Source of the DNA: Isoperla grammatica
Taxonomy: Eukaryota; Arthropoda; Insecta; Plecoptera; Perlodidae
Reading direction: 5' to 3'
Assembly: GCA_945910005.1 (NCBI GenBank)
Contig: OX246745.1
Span: 9,666,436 to 9,730,435 of the forward strand
Length of the DNA stretch: 64,000 nucleotides
The position numbers and the translations under genes are program-made. Every line of letters starts with the position of its first letter. The first letter of the stretch is position 1. Of the stretch, positions 12,601-27,290 are shown in pieces. The notes under the pieces are model-generated. The model saw only the letters and a program-made list of their open reading frames with translations, was not told where the DNA came from and ran no database searches.

Positions 12601-14177
12601 GGTATATCAATAAAAATACAGATTTTATGTAAATAAACTAAGATCTAAGAGTCGAGCTCAAAGAAACAAATGCATAGATATATTTTAAGTAAACTAGCCA
12701 ACAGTCTATACCGTAGTAGTATATTAGTTAAGTGATCGACGTCATGACAATAAATCAATGTTGACTTCATACTATGAGCAAATTAAGAAACCGATTTTAT
12801 ATAGAAGAAACTAACAGATAAACTGTCAAATTAACCGAACGCTAGTTGTTCTCAAAATGACGTTCGGAAGATTGCTGCAGCTCTTTTTTTACATTTGTTA
12901 ACAAAAGTTGAATGTGGAATGTATTCTAGACTCTTTGTAGCACTGCTTGCTATACATGTTGTTCCAGGCTAGCTATACTCGCAAGGCCTATGGTTTCAAT
13001 TGCATCCGACGTGCTGTAATTGGGAAGCCGGTTTGCATAACTGATTGGCCAGCTACAAACGACTTGTTTGTCTGTGTTATTCAGAATAGGAAAGAACTAC
13101 AGGCTAATTGATCCGAAAGGCAACGCGAAAAAAAAAACACGAACAATAGAAGCGTGGCTGGTATCACTTTTTGTCACATATTTATCGAGGATGTAGAACG
13201 AAATGGATTAAAACTTGGCAAACTTTTTAACGCCGGGAAACTTCAAGTGTGAATATTTTATTGAAGCAGGAAAAATATGTAGCTTGTCAGAGTTTGTGAA
13301 GATAAACGTTTTTGACAGCAGTAGGGTTACATAAGACGAGAGACCCCTCTTGTGGTAACTTTTAACAAAGTTTTCAAGATTTAGCATGGGTTGAGGGTTA
13401 ACTACCCGCTAGGGGCTCATTTTGAAACGAGGGGTGAGCCTAGTCTCAGCTCTTCAAGGTCGCACTCCTTACAAGGTATCTTTCTCCTCCATCTCAACAC
13501 CCATTTATCACAGACGACTAATTATACCGAACTAAGACACCCGTGGCTTACGCAAAAGCGCAGCTATTTTTTCTAAGGCTAATTACCTAAAATTGGTGGC
13601 ATTAACTAGGTAAAAAAAGTTTGAAATATAAGTATAACCAAGCTTAACACATAAACATCTACTTCGATTCTTCATCACTTCAATTGAAGAGTTCCGTAAT
13701 AACAGTCTTTCCAACATTTGCATTTGTATTTGTACTTAGATCAACCATATAGTGAAAGCCGAAACCGTAACTTAATTATTATTTAATTATTCCAATTCCA
13801 ATCCACGCAACAATAGTAGATGCAGTAGGGAAGTAACGAGTATTTCAATGTAGCGTTTAATACATTAGATGTACTATAGCAATACGGTTTAAGTTAGATT
13901 GAACCTTCCAAACATCCTAATTGAAAGAGTTTACTGTTACGCTGCGCCCATTCATACGATTCATCTGAACTAACTTGCGTTCACTAACAGCTATTAGTAT
14001 GAGTATTAGTATTACTTTCAACCGAAGTAAAATATGAGCCAACTACACAGTCAGACAGACAGTAAGGCACACAGACACGCGCACTGGGTAAATTGCCTGT
14101 TTTCGATCAAATTGCCAAGAATTACTCTGAAACGCATTTAAGGCTTTGAATGATTATGATGATGATGAATGATATGA
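9671..14177. other. No gene recognised
   Basis: About 4.5 kb of AT-rich DNA. ORFs of 65-85 codons at 10.2, 10.8-11.1 and 11.3 kb lack recognisable domains and splice context. A GATGAT-rich run precedes the SINE at 14178. No inverted repeat longer than about 15 bp was noticed. Confidence 0.45.
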
Positions 14178-14335
14178 TGGTTTTTGGCAAGTTACGTCTC
14201 ATATTTTGTCATCGATGCTAATCGAGACTATGTGTGGGTGATTATGATGATAAAATACACCAGATGACATCCAGCCAGAGCCAGGATTCAAACCTGGATC
14301 GCTCTAAATGCCGTCCAAGTTCAAGGAAAGCCCGG
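14178..14335 (-). repeat. tRNA-derived SINE family S, copy 2
   Basis: On the minus strand a box B-like stem (CCAGGTTTGAATCCTGG, 14281-14297) is followed by a body with GGATGTCATCTGG, ATCATAATCACCCAC, GTCTCGATTAGCATCG and ATATGAGACGTAA. The same blocks occur in the same order in the SINE at 30897-31082. Boundaries are approximate and no target duplication was identified. Confidence 0.6.
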
Positions 14336-14366
14336 CAAATAGCGTTAGTTACGATTAAGCACTTCG

Positions 14367-14374
14367 TGACGTCA
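14367..14374. promoter_or_regulatory. CRE-like palindrome TGACGTCA
   Basis: A full consensus site for CREB/ATF bZIP factors, seen also at 26457, 33922, 43783 and 62869. There is no adjacent gene to regulate, so functional meaning is unproven. Confidence 0.2.
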
Positions 14375-14606
14375 CGTTATGTGAGCGTTCCAAACGGGAG
14401 ATTTGTAAACTACCTAGGCGGCCCGGCCGCGGCCATATTGATTGAGCTCTTGCAAACAACGCGATTCGTCCCATATGTCAGCGTGTATTATGATAACATT
14501 TACATTGAAATGTCGCTTCCATTGATTTATTTGATCGCAAATCGCTATTAGGTGTTAGGGACTTGAGCCTAGTTTAGGTATTGATATTTATACATAGAAT
14601 ATAGTT

Positions 14607-14870
14607 AGGGCCTAGGCCTAGGCCTAGGCCGATTGTGACAGCTAGCATACAAAAGTTTGGTTAGAGTTATGGTCGGTGCACAATAGCCCGGGAAGGACCT
14701 CCGGTAACGGTAACGGGAAAGTTCGCTATAATTTAACAATGCCCGTTAACGTTAACGGTAACGGGAAGCTCCTTCCCGGGCTATTGTGCACCGACCATTA
14801 GGCTTAGCCTAAGGCTTAGCTAGGCGTGGGCCTAGGCTTAGGAATTTGCATGGCTAGGCCTAGGCCTAGC
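14607..14870. repeat. GGCCTA/CCTAGG-rich cluster
   Basis: Near-tandem GGCCTA units occur at about 14610-14632, and looser TAGGCTTAG and GGCCTAGGC units at about 14800-14870. They are interrupted by the 128-bp MITE at 14670-14797. Removing that element would leave one contiguous GGCCTA/TTAGGC-rich patch of about 130 bp. Confidence 0.6.
14670..14797. mobile_element. Harbinger-like palindromic MITE family C
   Basis: A 128-bp element with inverted ends TGGTCGGTGCACAATAGCCC, each continuing through GGGAAGG. The inner arms are rich in GTTAACGGTAACG. It is flanked by TTA on both sides (14667-14669 and 14798-14800), the TWA duplication typical of PIF/Harbinger elements. It has no coding capacity and interrupts the GGCCTA cluster. 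Confidence 0.8.
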
Positions 14871-16830
<1,960 letters not shown>

Positions 16831-17273
16831 CATACATGCAGATGTATAATCCTAATGGCAGTGATGCATCGAAAACGCTCCGAATTATTCATGGCCGGTC
16901 TCATCACTCAACCGTCGATTTCCAAGCCTGCCATATGTGATCAACTTTCCAGCGCTCTCTACTCCTAACTAATTTATTTACTAACACGAGTCTGTTATTA
17001 ACTCAAAACACTCTAGTACACATTTCGTGCAAATTAAAATCGTGTACAAAACATGACTCTCCGTTGAAATCGCAATCCAATTTGAATGTACAACTGCAAT
17101 CGTATTACGTACAAGCGCACTTAATTGAGCGCGTTTTCATATCAACATGTACAGTCAGAATGTAAGTTGTGATTGTAATGTGAGCATGTTTATAACACTT
17201 ATAGATCTTGTAACTATCATAAATCCAAATTTGGTAATGTGTTAGCAGTGTTTACTAGATAAAAAAACAAAGT
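16831..17273. other. No gene recognised
   Basis: AT-rich spacer between two microsatellites; nothing supportable. Confidence 0.5.
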
Positions 17274-17336
17274 CGCACACACACACGCACACGCACACAC
17301 ACACGCACACGCACACGCACACGCACACGCACACAC
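17274..17336. repeat. (CACACG)n microsatellite
   Basis: Alternating CA with regularly placed CG dinucleotides, an alternating purine-pyrimidine tract that can form Z-DNA. The same repeat type recurs on the opposite strand at 55544-55633. Confidence 0.9.
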
Positions 17337-19258
17337 GTTTAACTTATATTTATTTCTGGAGAAAAGTCTTTTCACTTCTCACAAATATTCCCTGAGGAAA
17401 AACTGGGGGAGTATGGAGCAGAATGAAGGCACCGCACTTGAAATGTAAGATCGTGAATTCTTATTTATCGGAAAACTTTATAGCTCTAGTTTCCCCCCCT
17501 CCCCCCACAAAACAGCAGCCAACCATCACGACGAGATCCATAATTCACAACTATGTCGGGCTTTATATGTATTTAGAGTGAGACTCGGGATACCAACCAG
17601 AGAGTTCCGGAAACGGGAACAACTTTATGCGGCTACAGGAATTCGACTTCCTATATTTAAAGCTCGAAAGATCAGCGATCGCGAATCCATATTTTAACAA
17701 AACATCACTTTTTACTTTCAAAAGAAGTCGTTATCAAACCAATTCGTTTTTCAATACTATAATGTAAAGATATATTCAGCTATAAAAATTAGCAAAAACA
17801 CTCTTCCTGTGAGCTGTTTGCATTTCAATACCCTTGGCACAGCAGCAATTAAATAACGAAATTATTGATTTGAAATATACGCAAACAGGATTATATCACG
17901 AGCGTGCGGGCCTAATTGCGTTTAAAGAAGCTCAACATAATTAGAGGTTTCGTTCGAACGGGAAATTCAAAGGGAATAAAAATGATTCAACACAAATCAA
18001 AGAAAACATTAAATATTTTGCTAACGTAAAACAAATTGAAAAACAAAGCGTTTGTAATACATCTTATTACAAACTTTCCAGTACCGCTGTCAAAACAGAA
18101 TGAAAATTTTTCACACAGACAGGTTTTTTTATTATTATTATTTGTTTTATTTATTTATTTATTAATTAAAAGTATCCCGCCCGCCTTAAATATCAACTTT
18201 TCCATTACAGCAAACAAAATGAAACATATTTCTAGTGGTTTTACTTCCATCGTCAAACTCAAAAGTGGAGATTAATATTTTCTAACAAAATTTATAAATG
18301 TTATGTAGGCCTACGTGTTTGTAAAAATCATAAAATCCAGATATTGTTGAAATAGGACAAATATTTGCATATGCAACACATTTTCAATCAATTGAATTGA
18401 TTGTCTCTAGAACTTAGTAATGATTAATCCCCCCCTCCTCCCTCCCCCCCATCCTCTTAACGATGGTTCCAAGACTTTGATTTTAAATGTTATTCCAAAC
18501 ATGAGATACAAAATTTGAAATGATCATCATTTGAATTTGGCTGTTTAGTAACGAGAACACATGAAAACGGAGTGTTGGAGGGGGGGGGGGGGGGGGTCAG
18601 GGGATATTGCCCACCCCCCTACTCTAACTGCGCAGACAGAATGGATCTGGACAGAGGCCGAATTGTGTAGCGATCACAAGCCAGTAACTCGTCGTAGCCA
18701 CAAAAGAAGTGACTTCTTTTTGTCCTCATTAGGTTAACCTCAACTTCCATTATGTTATTGAGGGAAGCGATCCGTCGTGGATCCTCGCAACCATATTGAT
18801 TTCCTTGGATAGCATTCACGACACATTGTGTTTATGGTCTGAGGTCTGCTATCTAATGGATTGCTATATCAAGTATTTCTTTTATCTTTAAAGTCCTCCC
18901 CAATATATATACATCTTCCCTGTTTCTATTCTTTGCTTTCGTTGACTTCATTTCCTTTTCCTTATTTTCTGAAATAGCCTCTCTTATGAAACCAGCGTAT
19001 TGCGTGAAGTAATATTCCAGTCGCATTTGTCCACAGTTTTTAGATTAAATACTAACGCGGTTTCGCAGGAAGTTTCACCAATTCTGAAAAGGCGTTGTAA
19101 AGATGCTTAGGAAATAAAATTTCTCGAAAATAAATTTAAAAAACAACGGAAAATGGATAATGAAGTGTAAAATTTATCTGTTGCATTGTTTATCTTAGTG
19201 ATTGATGGACACAGAAGCAAACATTAACACATTATATTAAATATCACATTAAGTCTAA
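17337..19258. other. No gene recognised; G tract
   Basis: Contains a C-rich run near 18430-18450, a 17-base G run at 18580-18596 and a short TTTA repeat near 18145-18165. ORFs are short and without domains. Confidence 0.5.
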
Positions 19259-19450
19259 AGCCCCAACCACAATTGTCGGTATCGGTATTGCAATCCCAAA
19301 ACGGTAATCGTGAAAAAGATAAAATTACTTAGTTCTTATGAAGCTTTTCACAATGAAATCGTAAGATCGTAATGATTTAGCACGAGAAAATGTACGATTG
19401 CGATCCCGATTCCGATTATGATCACGATGCTGAGAGTTGTGGTTGGAGCT
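19259..19450. mobile_element. Harbinger-like MITE family A, copy 2
   Basis: A 192-bp element from AGCCCCAACCACAATTGTC to the inverse end, flanked by TAA at 19256-19258 and 19451-19453. The inner arms carry ATCGNN-type hexamers. Immediately to the right, from about 19453, another AGCCCCAACTACAACTGTC begins but breaks off by about 19476. This looks like the stub of a second, deleted copy inserted side by side. Confidence 0.88.
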
Positions 19451-19476
19451 TAAGCCCCAACTACAACTGTCCCGAT

Positions 19477-20463
19477 GTTAGTTGAACTGAATCTCAGTAC
19501 TTGCTTATGACTGAGGAGAACCTTGGAGTAAGAGTATAATGTGTAAGGAATATCCGAGTGATGTTAGTGGAACTGAACCTCAGTACTTGCTTATGACTGA
19601 GGAGAACCTTGGAAGGACCAAGCTTTGAGTCTCTCCAGCTACCGATAAGCCATCCTATTGGAATGAGACGATAAAGCGGAACCTCGTAGCCCAGTAGATG
19701 CCAAGACGCCGCTCTGGCGCCATTGCGCAAAAGTTTATTACAGTCAAGTGTCCCGTTGTAACCGGATTCGGGTAGTTTTGGGGAATACGAATTTCGAACG
19801 TCAGTTTCTAGTGATGTTGTCTGCATCGTATGCGTGAATAACAAATTCATTAGTTTTCCTCCACTCCTTCAACACGACACAAACGACATAGGCCCTACGG
19901 AACATATTTTTAGGTTTGTACTTGTTGCTACAACTCATATGAAGAAACGTGTATCAGTTGGATTGTTATTATCCTTGTTACCACATAACGTCCCACCCAC
20001 AAATTAAAATAGGTACCGACAACGCGATCATCATGTAGGCCTACAATGTAATAGCGGGAAAGGAAAACTTTCGAAATTCTATTCTTCACAGAAAATAAGT
20101 GTAGACATTTGAAGTATAAAAATTCAAAAGTGTGTTTTTGTTTTCTGTAGATAGCGAAATAATGTATGTATATTGTATACTTCATTACCAAATATAACTG
20201 ACATCCAAGCTACACAATTACTTACGTATTTTTATTAGTAAACTGTTATTTTTTAACTGTTTGTTTTTCTTAGTAGTGCAATGGTTTACTACACACTTCA
20301 AAACAAAATTTGAACGTAAGTTACTTGCAGTGTACGGTTATAAGTTGAAAAAGCGACAAGCTTAACTTGGCCAATGAAGGCCATAAGACCATAAAGATTT
20401 CATTTCATTTAGTCTGGCCAAATGCGGACAACAGTACGCCACACAATGCAGTAATTATATAAG
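19477..20463. other. No gene recognised; short direct duplication
   Basis: The phrase AACTGAATCTCAGTACTTGC at about 19485 recurs with one or two changes at about 19570, followed both times by TTATGACTGAGGAGAACC. This is a direct repeat of about 45 bp with a period of about 86 bp. The minus-strand 118-codon ORF covering it (19494-19850) shows no known domain. Confidence 0.5.
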
Positions 20464-20650
20464 ACCTAGTAATTGGACTATACTTTGTTCCTTGTCAAGA
20501 TAAAAAACAATTAAAACCGCAATATTTCGAACCTTTATCAGAGCTCTTCAAGAGTTTTTCCCGTTGAAGAGCTCTGATAAGGGTTCGAAATATTGCGGTT
20601 TTAATTGTTTTTATCTTGACAAGGGATAGGGTATAGTCCAATTACTAGGT
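20464..20650. mobile_element. Near-perfect foldback element
   Basis: The two halves are inverse copies for almost their whole length: ACCTAGTAATTGGACTATAC at the left end and its complement at the right end. Inner arms include TTGTCAAGAT, AATTAAAACCGCAATATTTCG and TCAGAGCTCTTCAA. The loop near 20551-20563 is only about a dozen bases. A transcript would form a hairpin of about 85 bp. No TWA or 8-bp duplication is obvious. Superfamily unknown. Confidence 0.85.
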
Positions 20651-20817
20651 ATTAAATAACGTTTTTACCTGTTCTACTATATGTTTCCGTTTTAATTAAC
20701 AATACAGTAAGTTACCAATCAAGCCTTCCAGCCGCGCACCGGCCTTCACATCAACATCTGAAGTGTTTGTTATCGATGTGATGCTAATACACGTGAAGAT
20801 TAGCAAACGAGCTTTAT

Positions 20818-20846
20818 AAGCTCAATTAACTTCGGTAATTGAGCTC
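20818..20846. other. Hairpin with TTCG loop
   Basis: GAGCTCAATTA-type stem closing a C(TTCG)G tetraloop with one bulged A. The UUCG loop is unusually stable in RNA, but nothing shows that this is transcribed. Confidence 0.3.
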
Positions 20847-21550
20847 AGAGCATAAAATTGAAAATTCACTGCAGCTTCCCCTGTGGGTGAGCCGAGCCTC
20901 GAGCACAGTTGGAGGAACCAGACCACGACGGGACACAGACACAAATTGCGCAGCCCATTCAAAGCGAACACACAAATTGAAGACACTATTATTACTTATT
21001 TATTATTATTCAATTATGCATTCATATCATTACTATGCAATTATTATTCATCAATTATTATTCTAAGTTCAAATATTGTTGGCATTGTCTTAATTAACAA
21101 GTATATAATGTCTTAATTAATTAACTTAATTAATTAACAAATACATAATGTCTTCTTTTGGTATAATGTTCCGAAAATCCACATGTTTACTTCGTTTTAC
21201 TATTATATTAGATTTAAGTTAGTTTTAGAAAGTTTAAAATGCATCGTGCCAATTTTAGCCTAAAAATGTATCCTGACATGCTTGGTCAAGCAGAAGAAAA
21301 GGCCTTATGGCCTTAAGCTTCGCCAAGTTTAAAATAAAGACTATTTTTGTATTATTATTATTATTATCGACAGCTTTCCTCAACTCAATGTTAAATCATT
21401 TTATACCATGTTGCTTTAGAAATAATTTATTGAAAGATTTTGTCTATCTCGGGCGGCCGATAGAAACGCATAAGTGTGAGCTTTTCAGGAGACAGCTGTT
21501 TCGATCATGATATATGAAGGTGGTGGTTACTAGGTTTTCTTGTACCTTAA
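20847..21550. other. No gene recognised
   Basis: Contains TTAATTAA-rich duplications near 21090-21145 and TTA repeats near 21350. ORFs are short and unrecognised. Confidence 0.5.
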
Positions 21551-21695
21551 AGCTCCAATCAGAATTGTCGGCATCGTGATCATAATCGTAACATTATACA
21601 TGTTAGAACAGCGTCATAAGAACTATGTAAGTTAATTTTTTCACGATTTCCGTATTGCGATTGCGATCCCGATACCGATAATTGTGGTTAAGGCT
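21551..21695. mobile_element. Harbinger-like MITE family A, copy 3 (short)
   Basis: A 145-bp version starting AGCTCCAATCAGAATTGTCG and ending with the inverse of AGCCTTAACCACAATTATCG. It is flanked by TAA at 21548-21550 and 21696-21698. It lacks about 45 bp of the interior present in the other copies. Confidence 0.85.
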
Positions 21696-21698
21696 TAA

Positions 21699-22446
21699 GG
21701 CAAATTTTGTACTTGTCATACAGACATACCTTAGACACGCATTTCCATGTAGCTATACCTAGTTAGTGACCTGAAGATTGACAGGTAACGTGCTAAAATA
21801 TATTCATTTTAATAATGATACAAATATTATACCATGTTTTATGTGAAGGGAGCAACCCCGCATCACAATCTTAGATGTAGTGCAATAAACACAGTTATTA
21901 CAGCCTGACCGTCCCGTGCAGGTAGCTTTGAAACGACATGAATTGGTGTTTACAGGTTACAAACAACTTAACACACGCTAGATTGTGATAAGCGATGAGA
22001 CCTCTGACAGTGAAACTCAAGGACAAATAGTGGGCGAAAAACTTTCCAAACTCTTTATGAATATATTGTTTTTTATTTACGGTATACACAAGCTTTACAT
22101 GTTTTTCGAGCCTATACAACATTTCCTACAACCCAAACTTGTTCTAAACGTACGCTGAATAAGAGATTAATTGTTTTTTTATTATTATTGGATAACCATT
22201 TTACAGATGTATGTTTTGCTTACTTGTATGAAACAAATACCCCATCTAGTAAACTAAATATGTTTGGTGTGGTAAACACCAACGTGTAGCAATGTTCCCG
22301 AATTATCTACCTCAGTAATATTTCCTTACAAATTTTAGAATTAAATTGAAAACATTATTAATTGGCTCTTCTGTAAAAGGTTAGGCAATGATGAGAAGTA
22401 GGAAGGGATAACGTAATTATGAGTAGCCATGAGTATACACAAGTTT
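21699..22446. other. No gene recognised
   Basis: AT-rich sequence; the 74-codon minus-strand ORF at 21898-22122 shows no recognisable domain. Confidence 0.45.
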
Positions 22447-22550
22447 GGTCTCGCATTCAGTGGGCTGTATCTTGTGCGAGACCACTCTTACCCAATTTGC
22501 ATTCGTTATGGAGTTTCTAGCTGGAGGTTGTAGCTGGAAACTCCATAACG
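22447..22550. repeat. Two adjacent short hairpins
   Basis: GGTCTCGCA at 22447 pairs with TGCGAGACC ending at 22483. CGTTATGGAGTTT at 22504 pairs with AAACTCCATAACG ending at 22550. Both stems are perfect. They could be the remains of a larger palindromic element, but no outer TIR or second copy was found. Confidence 0.5.
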
Positions 22551-23442
22551 TTCCAGTTCCTGCCTGGACCTGACATGATGAGCTGTTACTAGCTGTTGCC
22601 CTGGTTGCTGAAAGGCGGGCGTTCTCTTTCACTTTATTGTTATTATAAATTAATTCGTTCTCGATTTTCGAATTTCGATGCATGCTGTCGAAAGGGGGAA
22701 AATGGTGAAAATATTTCTTCGATAGGTTTGTTTGATTTACCGACACCTTGTGCATTTTTTGCACTGGCTCCCATAGGGAATAGTTGTACGACTAGATAAT
22801 TTTTAAGAGTATTTGAACAATAATTGAAAACCCGCAAATCAAAACCAAACTTACTGCGCATTGAAAATTATATTTGATTGTCGTTTTGATTCTCCGTGTT
22901 CATTATGTGACAGGGAATGATACGTTTAGAGTCAGACATTAAAAGTCCTACCATGTTTCAAATACCATAACCAAGGTTTGAAATCTAAGTCCACCCTTCA
23001 AGTAATATTCTATGTAAAAATCATTCCTTATAATTAAGTGCATACATTAGAAAAGTACATTATTTCAAATGTTACTCAACTGATGTTAAAGGAATTGTCT
23101 AAAAGCACATTTTACTTTACATGTCTTTTGTGGGTGGTAATGGTGGAAGCGCTGGTTTCAAGAGCGACTCGCAAAATGACAGAAAAAGAAGAGATATTTT
23201 AAGTACCCACGCAGACGGCCTCAGTTGAATGGATGGAGAACCAAAGTATTCAAATAAAAACGTTGAAATGTTAGAAACCGTCTGTTTCTTTATGCCGACA
23301 AGTTATATCGACCCAATCACGAATGAAAATGTAGTATTTATACACAAACAATAATTAAACAAACAAGAAAAAACACCCTACAAAGAAAAACATTAATTCA
23401 TATTGAAGATAAAATATTTACATTCTGTGTTGGTGGTTTGGG
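22551..23442. other. No gene recognised
   Basis: AT-rich. The 115-codon minus-strand ORF 22417-22764 overlaps the hairpins and has no recognisable domain. Confidence 0.45.
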
Positions 23443-23834
23443 TCTGTATGTTTACCTAGCCAGCGAAACATGCAATTTTGGCATGTTAAAAATTTCTTAA
23501 AAACGGTTTTAAATAGTCTCAAAATAAAATAAAAAAATGTCGTCCTGTAGAGAATTAGTTCTCTTTCTTATGAATGTAAATGTTCGTTGTTAAAATCAAT
23601 ATTTTCATTTGTCAGATGTTCTTAATTAACTTTTGTAATGTGATGTTGCTGGACACCTTTCCCGCCTAATTAAAACATCTGCAAATAGGAAATATTTATT
23701 GAATTAAAAAACAATGCATAAGAGCATTTCATTATGAATAGGATGACATTATTTTTTTGAGACGATTTATAACCATTTTAAAATAATTTTAACTGGCCGA
23801 AATCTGGTGTTCCGCAAAGTTGGTGACCATACAG
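23443..23834. mobile_element. Long-TIR MITE family B, copy 2
   Basis: The left end (CTGTATGTTTACC) mirrors the right end (GGTGACCATACAG). The arms share TTTTAAATAGTCTCAAAATAA-type sequence and ATGTCGTCCTGTAGAGAAT. The arrangement and ends match the element at 6045-6449 (ATGTCATCCGTTAGAGAAT there). The copies are quite diverged, so the family is old. Confidence 0.6.
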
Positions 23835-24600
23835 AAATTGTGCCACATAGTCGTACCAATGAACTAAAACTATTAAAAACTGTCTTGATTGTTAAGGTAT
23901 AGGTCACTTTCCTGAACGTGACACGGCAATAGCTATTCTTAGAGATATTTTATACTTAATTTATTTATATATTTTTTTTAAATACTTAATTTTAATAAAA
24001 AATATTTAATAATAGACAAAAGGTTTTACGAACGTGTAACTGTCAATAATCTACTTTCTCTCAATTTTGTTCAAAGAAAAGTAACATATATCTTAGAGAA
24101 AGAAGAAACGAAGGTGCTGGCGTTGGATTCATCATATACAGAGTTTTAAGATCTCTTAAGATCTTTAAGAGTGATACATGCTGTCCTATTGTTTCCTTCA
24201 ATTTCATCATATTTCACATAATAATGGCAGAATTTTCTAATAATTTTCTTTTATTTAATTGGTAGCTCAAAGAATTTAGGTGTAGGTTCAACCCGAATAG
24301 AACCATCGGACGTGGATACGTATAACGTTTATATTAACTCTCATCCGCCTTCCATTTATCTCTTGAAAATATATTCACATTTCAATGTAACTGATACAGA
24401 CCAAAACAACGACCAAAGTAACATTTAACTGTCATAAAAAACGATATTTAGTATTTTATTGTAAATTTCACGACTGGGTAAATAGGATCAAGAAATAATG
24501 TTAACAATAATATGGTGTTCGGGTTCCAAGCACAGTTAGATATGTCTCTAAGAAGTGGGAAACTTGACAACAGTGTCTCAATCACGTTATCTGAACAGTG
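23835..24600. other. No gene recognised
   Basis: Very AT-rich. AGATCTCTTAAGATCTTTAAGA near 24150 is a small local repeat. No ORF worth reporting. Confidence 0.5.
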
Positions 24601-24715
24601 GTTTCGACCGTAATATGGGAGGCCGTATACCTCTCAATTCGATCTATCATTCACCACTCATCGCCTCGATTAGCCTCATGTCAGAGTTATGAGACGCTAA
24701 GCCCCACACTATCAA
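24601..24715 (+). repeat. SINE family S, copy 3
   Basis: Carries the family blocks ATTCACCACTCATCGCCTCG, GATTAGCCTCATGTCAGAG, TTATGAGACGCTAAGCCCCA and ACTATCAACGA in order. The upstream tRNA-like part is degraded, with only a weak box B (TCAATTCGATC) left. Confidence 0.5.
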
Positions 24716-27290
24716 CGAAGCATTTATCTTCGGCTTTTCGACCACTTTCAGGTGCTTCGGTTAGAATTTGATCCAATTTTAGCAACGAACTATGAAAATA
24801 ACGTTAACTTATCTATTACAGGTCCACGTTTTAGAGTGAAGATTACCAATTGGTTTAATTTGAAGGCTTTTAATTGTGTATGAATTTTTGTAAATGAAAT
24901 AACGTTCTCATTGTCTGCAAGGGTTGGTTTCTATAGAAGAAACACTGCCACCATCCAATATATTTCGTGAATGAGATTAAATGTAGTTTCACGTAATTTT
25001 AAAATATTCTGATATTTATTAATAAATCAAATGGCACACTTGCAAATGTGCAAAAACAAAAATTGGTTTAATTTATATAGATCTAGAATAAATTTGAATT
25101 GATATTTTGTCAATACCACGTTAAGAAAGAGCAATTATATTTTTACTTAGTGCGTAACACAGTGCAATTTGAAATATATCATGCACAATATTTCTTTAAG
25201 TTATCACATACAAACGTTTGAAGTTTTTAAATCTGCCACCAAAGTAATTTGCAACTAATTATAATTTCGAAAACCAAAGGCTTTCAAATTATCTACGACC
25301 ATCCAAAACGACGATTAAGATTAATTCATTATTAGTTTTCAAATAAAACACAATGTAAAACACACATTGTAAAACACATCATAACAATTTTAAGATAAAA
25401 TAATAATACCACCCTACACCTTAAATACCAATCAAGATATTTATTTGGCAATCATACACACTGGTGCATTACATCAAGATTTGTTTTAACGTGTTTTAAA
25501 CTAATAATACAGAAGAACGGCATTTGTTTATGAAACAGACTGGAGTCAACATAAGGTTCTAACCCTTACATCTGGCAACGTTGTACGTGGTGTCGCCCCC
25601 CCCCCTCCCCCTTCCCCTACATACAGCCCACGGCAGCGTTAAAGTGAGGATGGTACATACTACGAGATGCCGCGCCACAAAACCGATAAAGGGGTAAAGT
25701 CAAGTAATAAAATGGAGAAGGGGAAAAAGACACTTAATAAGAAGATACTACAACTAACAAAAAAATAATGGAAAATGTCATCCTTCACAGGTTGGTCTCC
25801 GATTTCCATTTAGCTTACATAAAACATACCCTACAGAAAAACGTTTTTCATGTTTGAAAAAACGTTACAAGCGGTAGAAAGAATGTAAGAGACTCAAGTG
25901 GCATCGTTTTGTACAACAAGACGTGTTTTTATAACTGTAATATTATCATTGTTCAAATACAACTACAAAAGACTTCCTCACTATATTATGCAAATAATCT
26001 CTTGAAGTTGAAGATTACCGGATGTTATGTGTGCTTAGATTTTCTAGTTTATTTAATGTACTGTGAATAAATAAATAATACAAACAAAATTAATTAAATA
26101 ACAAAAAGTCCATAAATAAATGAATAAGTAAATAAATACAATATGTGTGTTAAGTGATTTCAAAATTCAATTTAATTTAATTTCCTAGTAAAAATAAATA
26201 CATACAACATACAATTATGTCCTCTCTTAAAAAAAAATGTGTGTAGGTTTTTATTAAATTCCGGAGCAACTTTAGAAATTCTCAATGACCACACGCCATA
26301 TTTTTATTTAATTTTTTATAATCTATTAAAATTTCTCGTGTCCATTAAACCATCACTTTTTTAAAATTGGATGTATCGTAAGTGTTATACAGCCCTTTCA
26401 ATATTTGGCTTCAAATAGCCGTGCGAAAATGAGTAAGCGCCATCTTTACATTGGCATGACGTCACAGTCAATTGAGTGTTAGCCGGTAATAAGTATACTT
26501 GAACGTGTATGACATTGACAGTACTCGGTGTGATATCTTTGTTTGTTTGTCCGAACTGTTCAGTAGCGACGATCAAAATCTACACACTTTTGTATAAAAA
26601 TATATATATATACCCTTCGCCCCTTTCCCATACCGCCTCCCCTGCGCCTGGTCAACAACTTCAATCTTCTAACCGGTCCCCAAGGAAGCATTTTTCATTT
26701 ACTTTCTGAGATGGAAAAGTTATTGACAGAATATGGCCTAGAAATACAAATCTTCTTACGGTCCTGTTATATAAAAAATATTTACATCATAAATATTATT
26801 GAAACAAGTTGGCAACTCATCGTGATCTCCGTTAATTGCCAACGAAAACATAATTTATTAAAGCTCAGAATAAAGAATAAAGTATATAGACGTAAATATA
26901 AAGAAGAAAATTAATGGCAAATGTATGGTTTTACTTCGTACAAGACTCCCTGGTTAATAAATATTTTTCATGTTATAAATAGTTAAAACATTATGCTGGG
27001 CTGTGACAAAGGTATGATCGATATCGATTCATTGAAAATCGTTGACCTTTAAAATTGTTCTGGTAATTGTTACAGTAAACACTGGGTTGGGGTTAGAAAC
27101 ATCTGCCAACTATTAAAGTTGTCTATTGTTATGTTGTCGTTTCTTTAGAAGCGGCGCTTATACAGAGATCAGCGAAGAAGGTAAAGTAGAACGTGATTAG
27201 ACAAGTACTCTGCGCCAATGGGAATTCTCACTCTAACAACAAGAACTCGTACAGCTGCGATTAACGGTTAACTTGTGTACACACCTCTAA
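24716..27290. other. No gene recognised
   Basis: About 2.5 kb of very AT-rich DNA with a C-rich patch at about 25590-25615 and AATAAATA-rich runs near 26060-26150. ORFs of 63-67 codons lack domains. Confidence 0.5.

Noticed and set aside
14607..14632. Interstitial telomere repeat
   Set aside because: Units are GGCCTA/CCTAGG, not TTAGGG or TTAGG; only scattered TTAGGC-like pieces occur.
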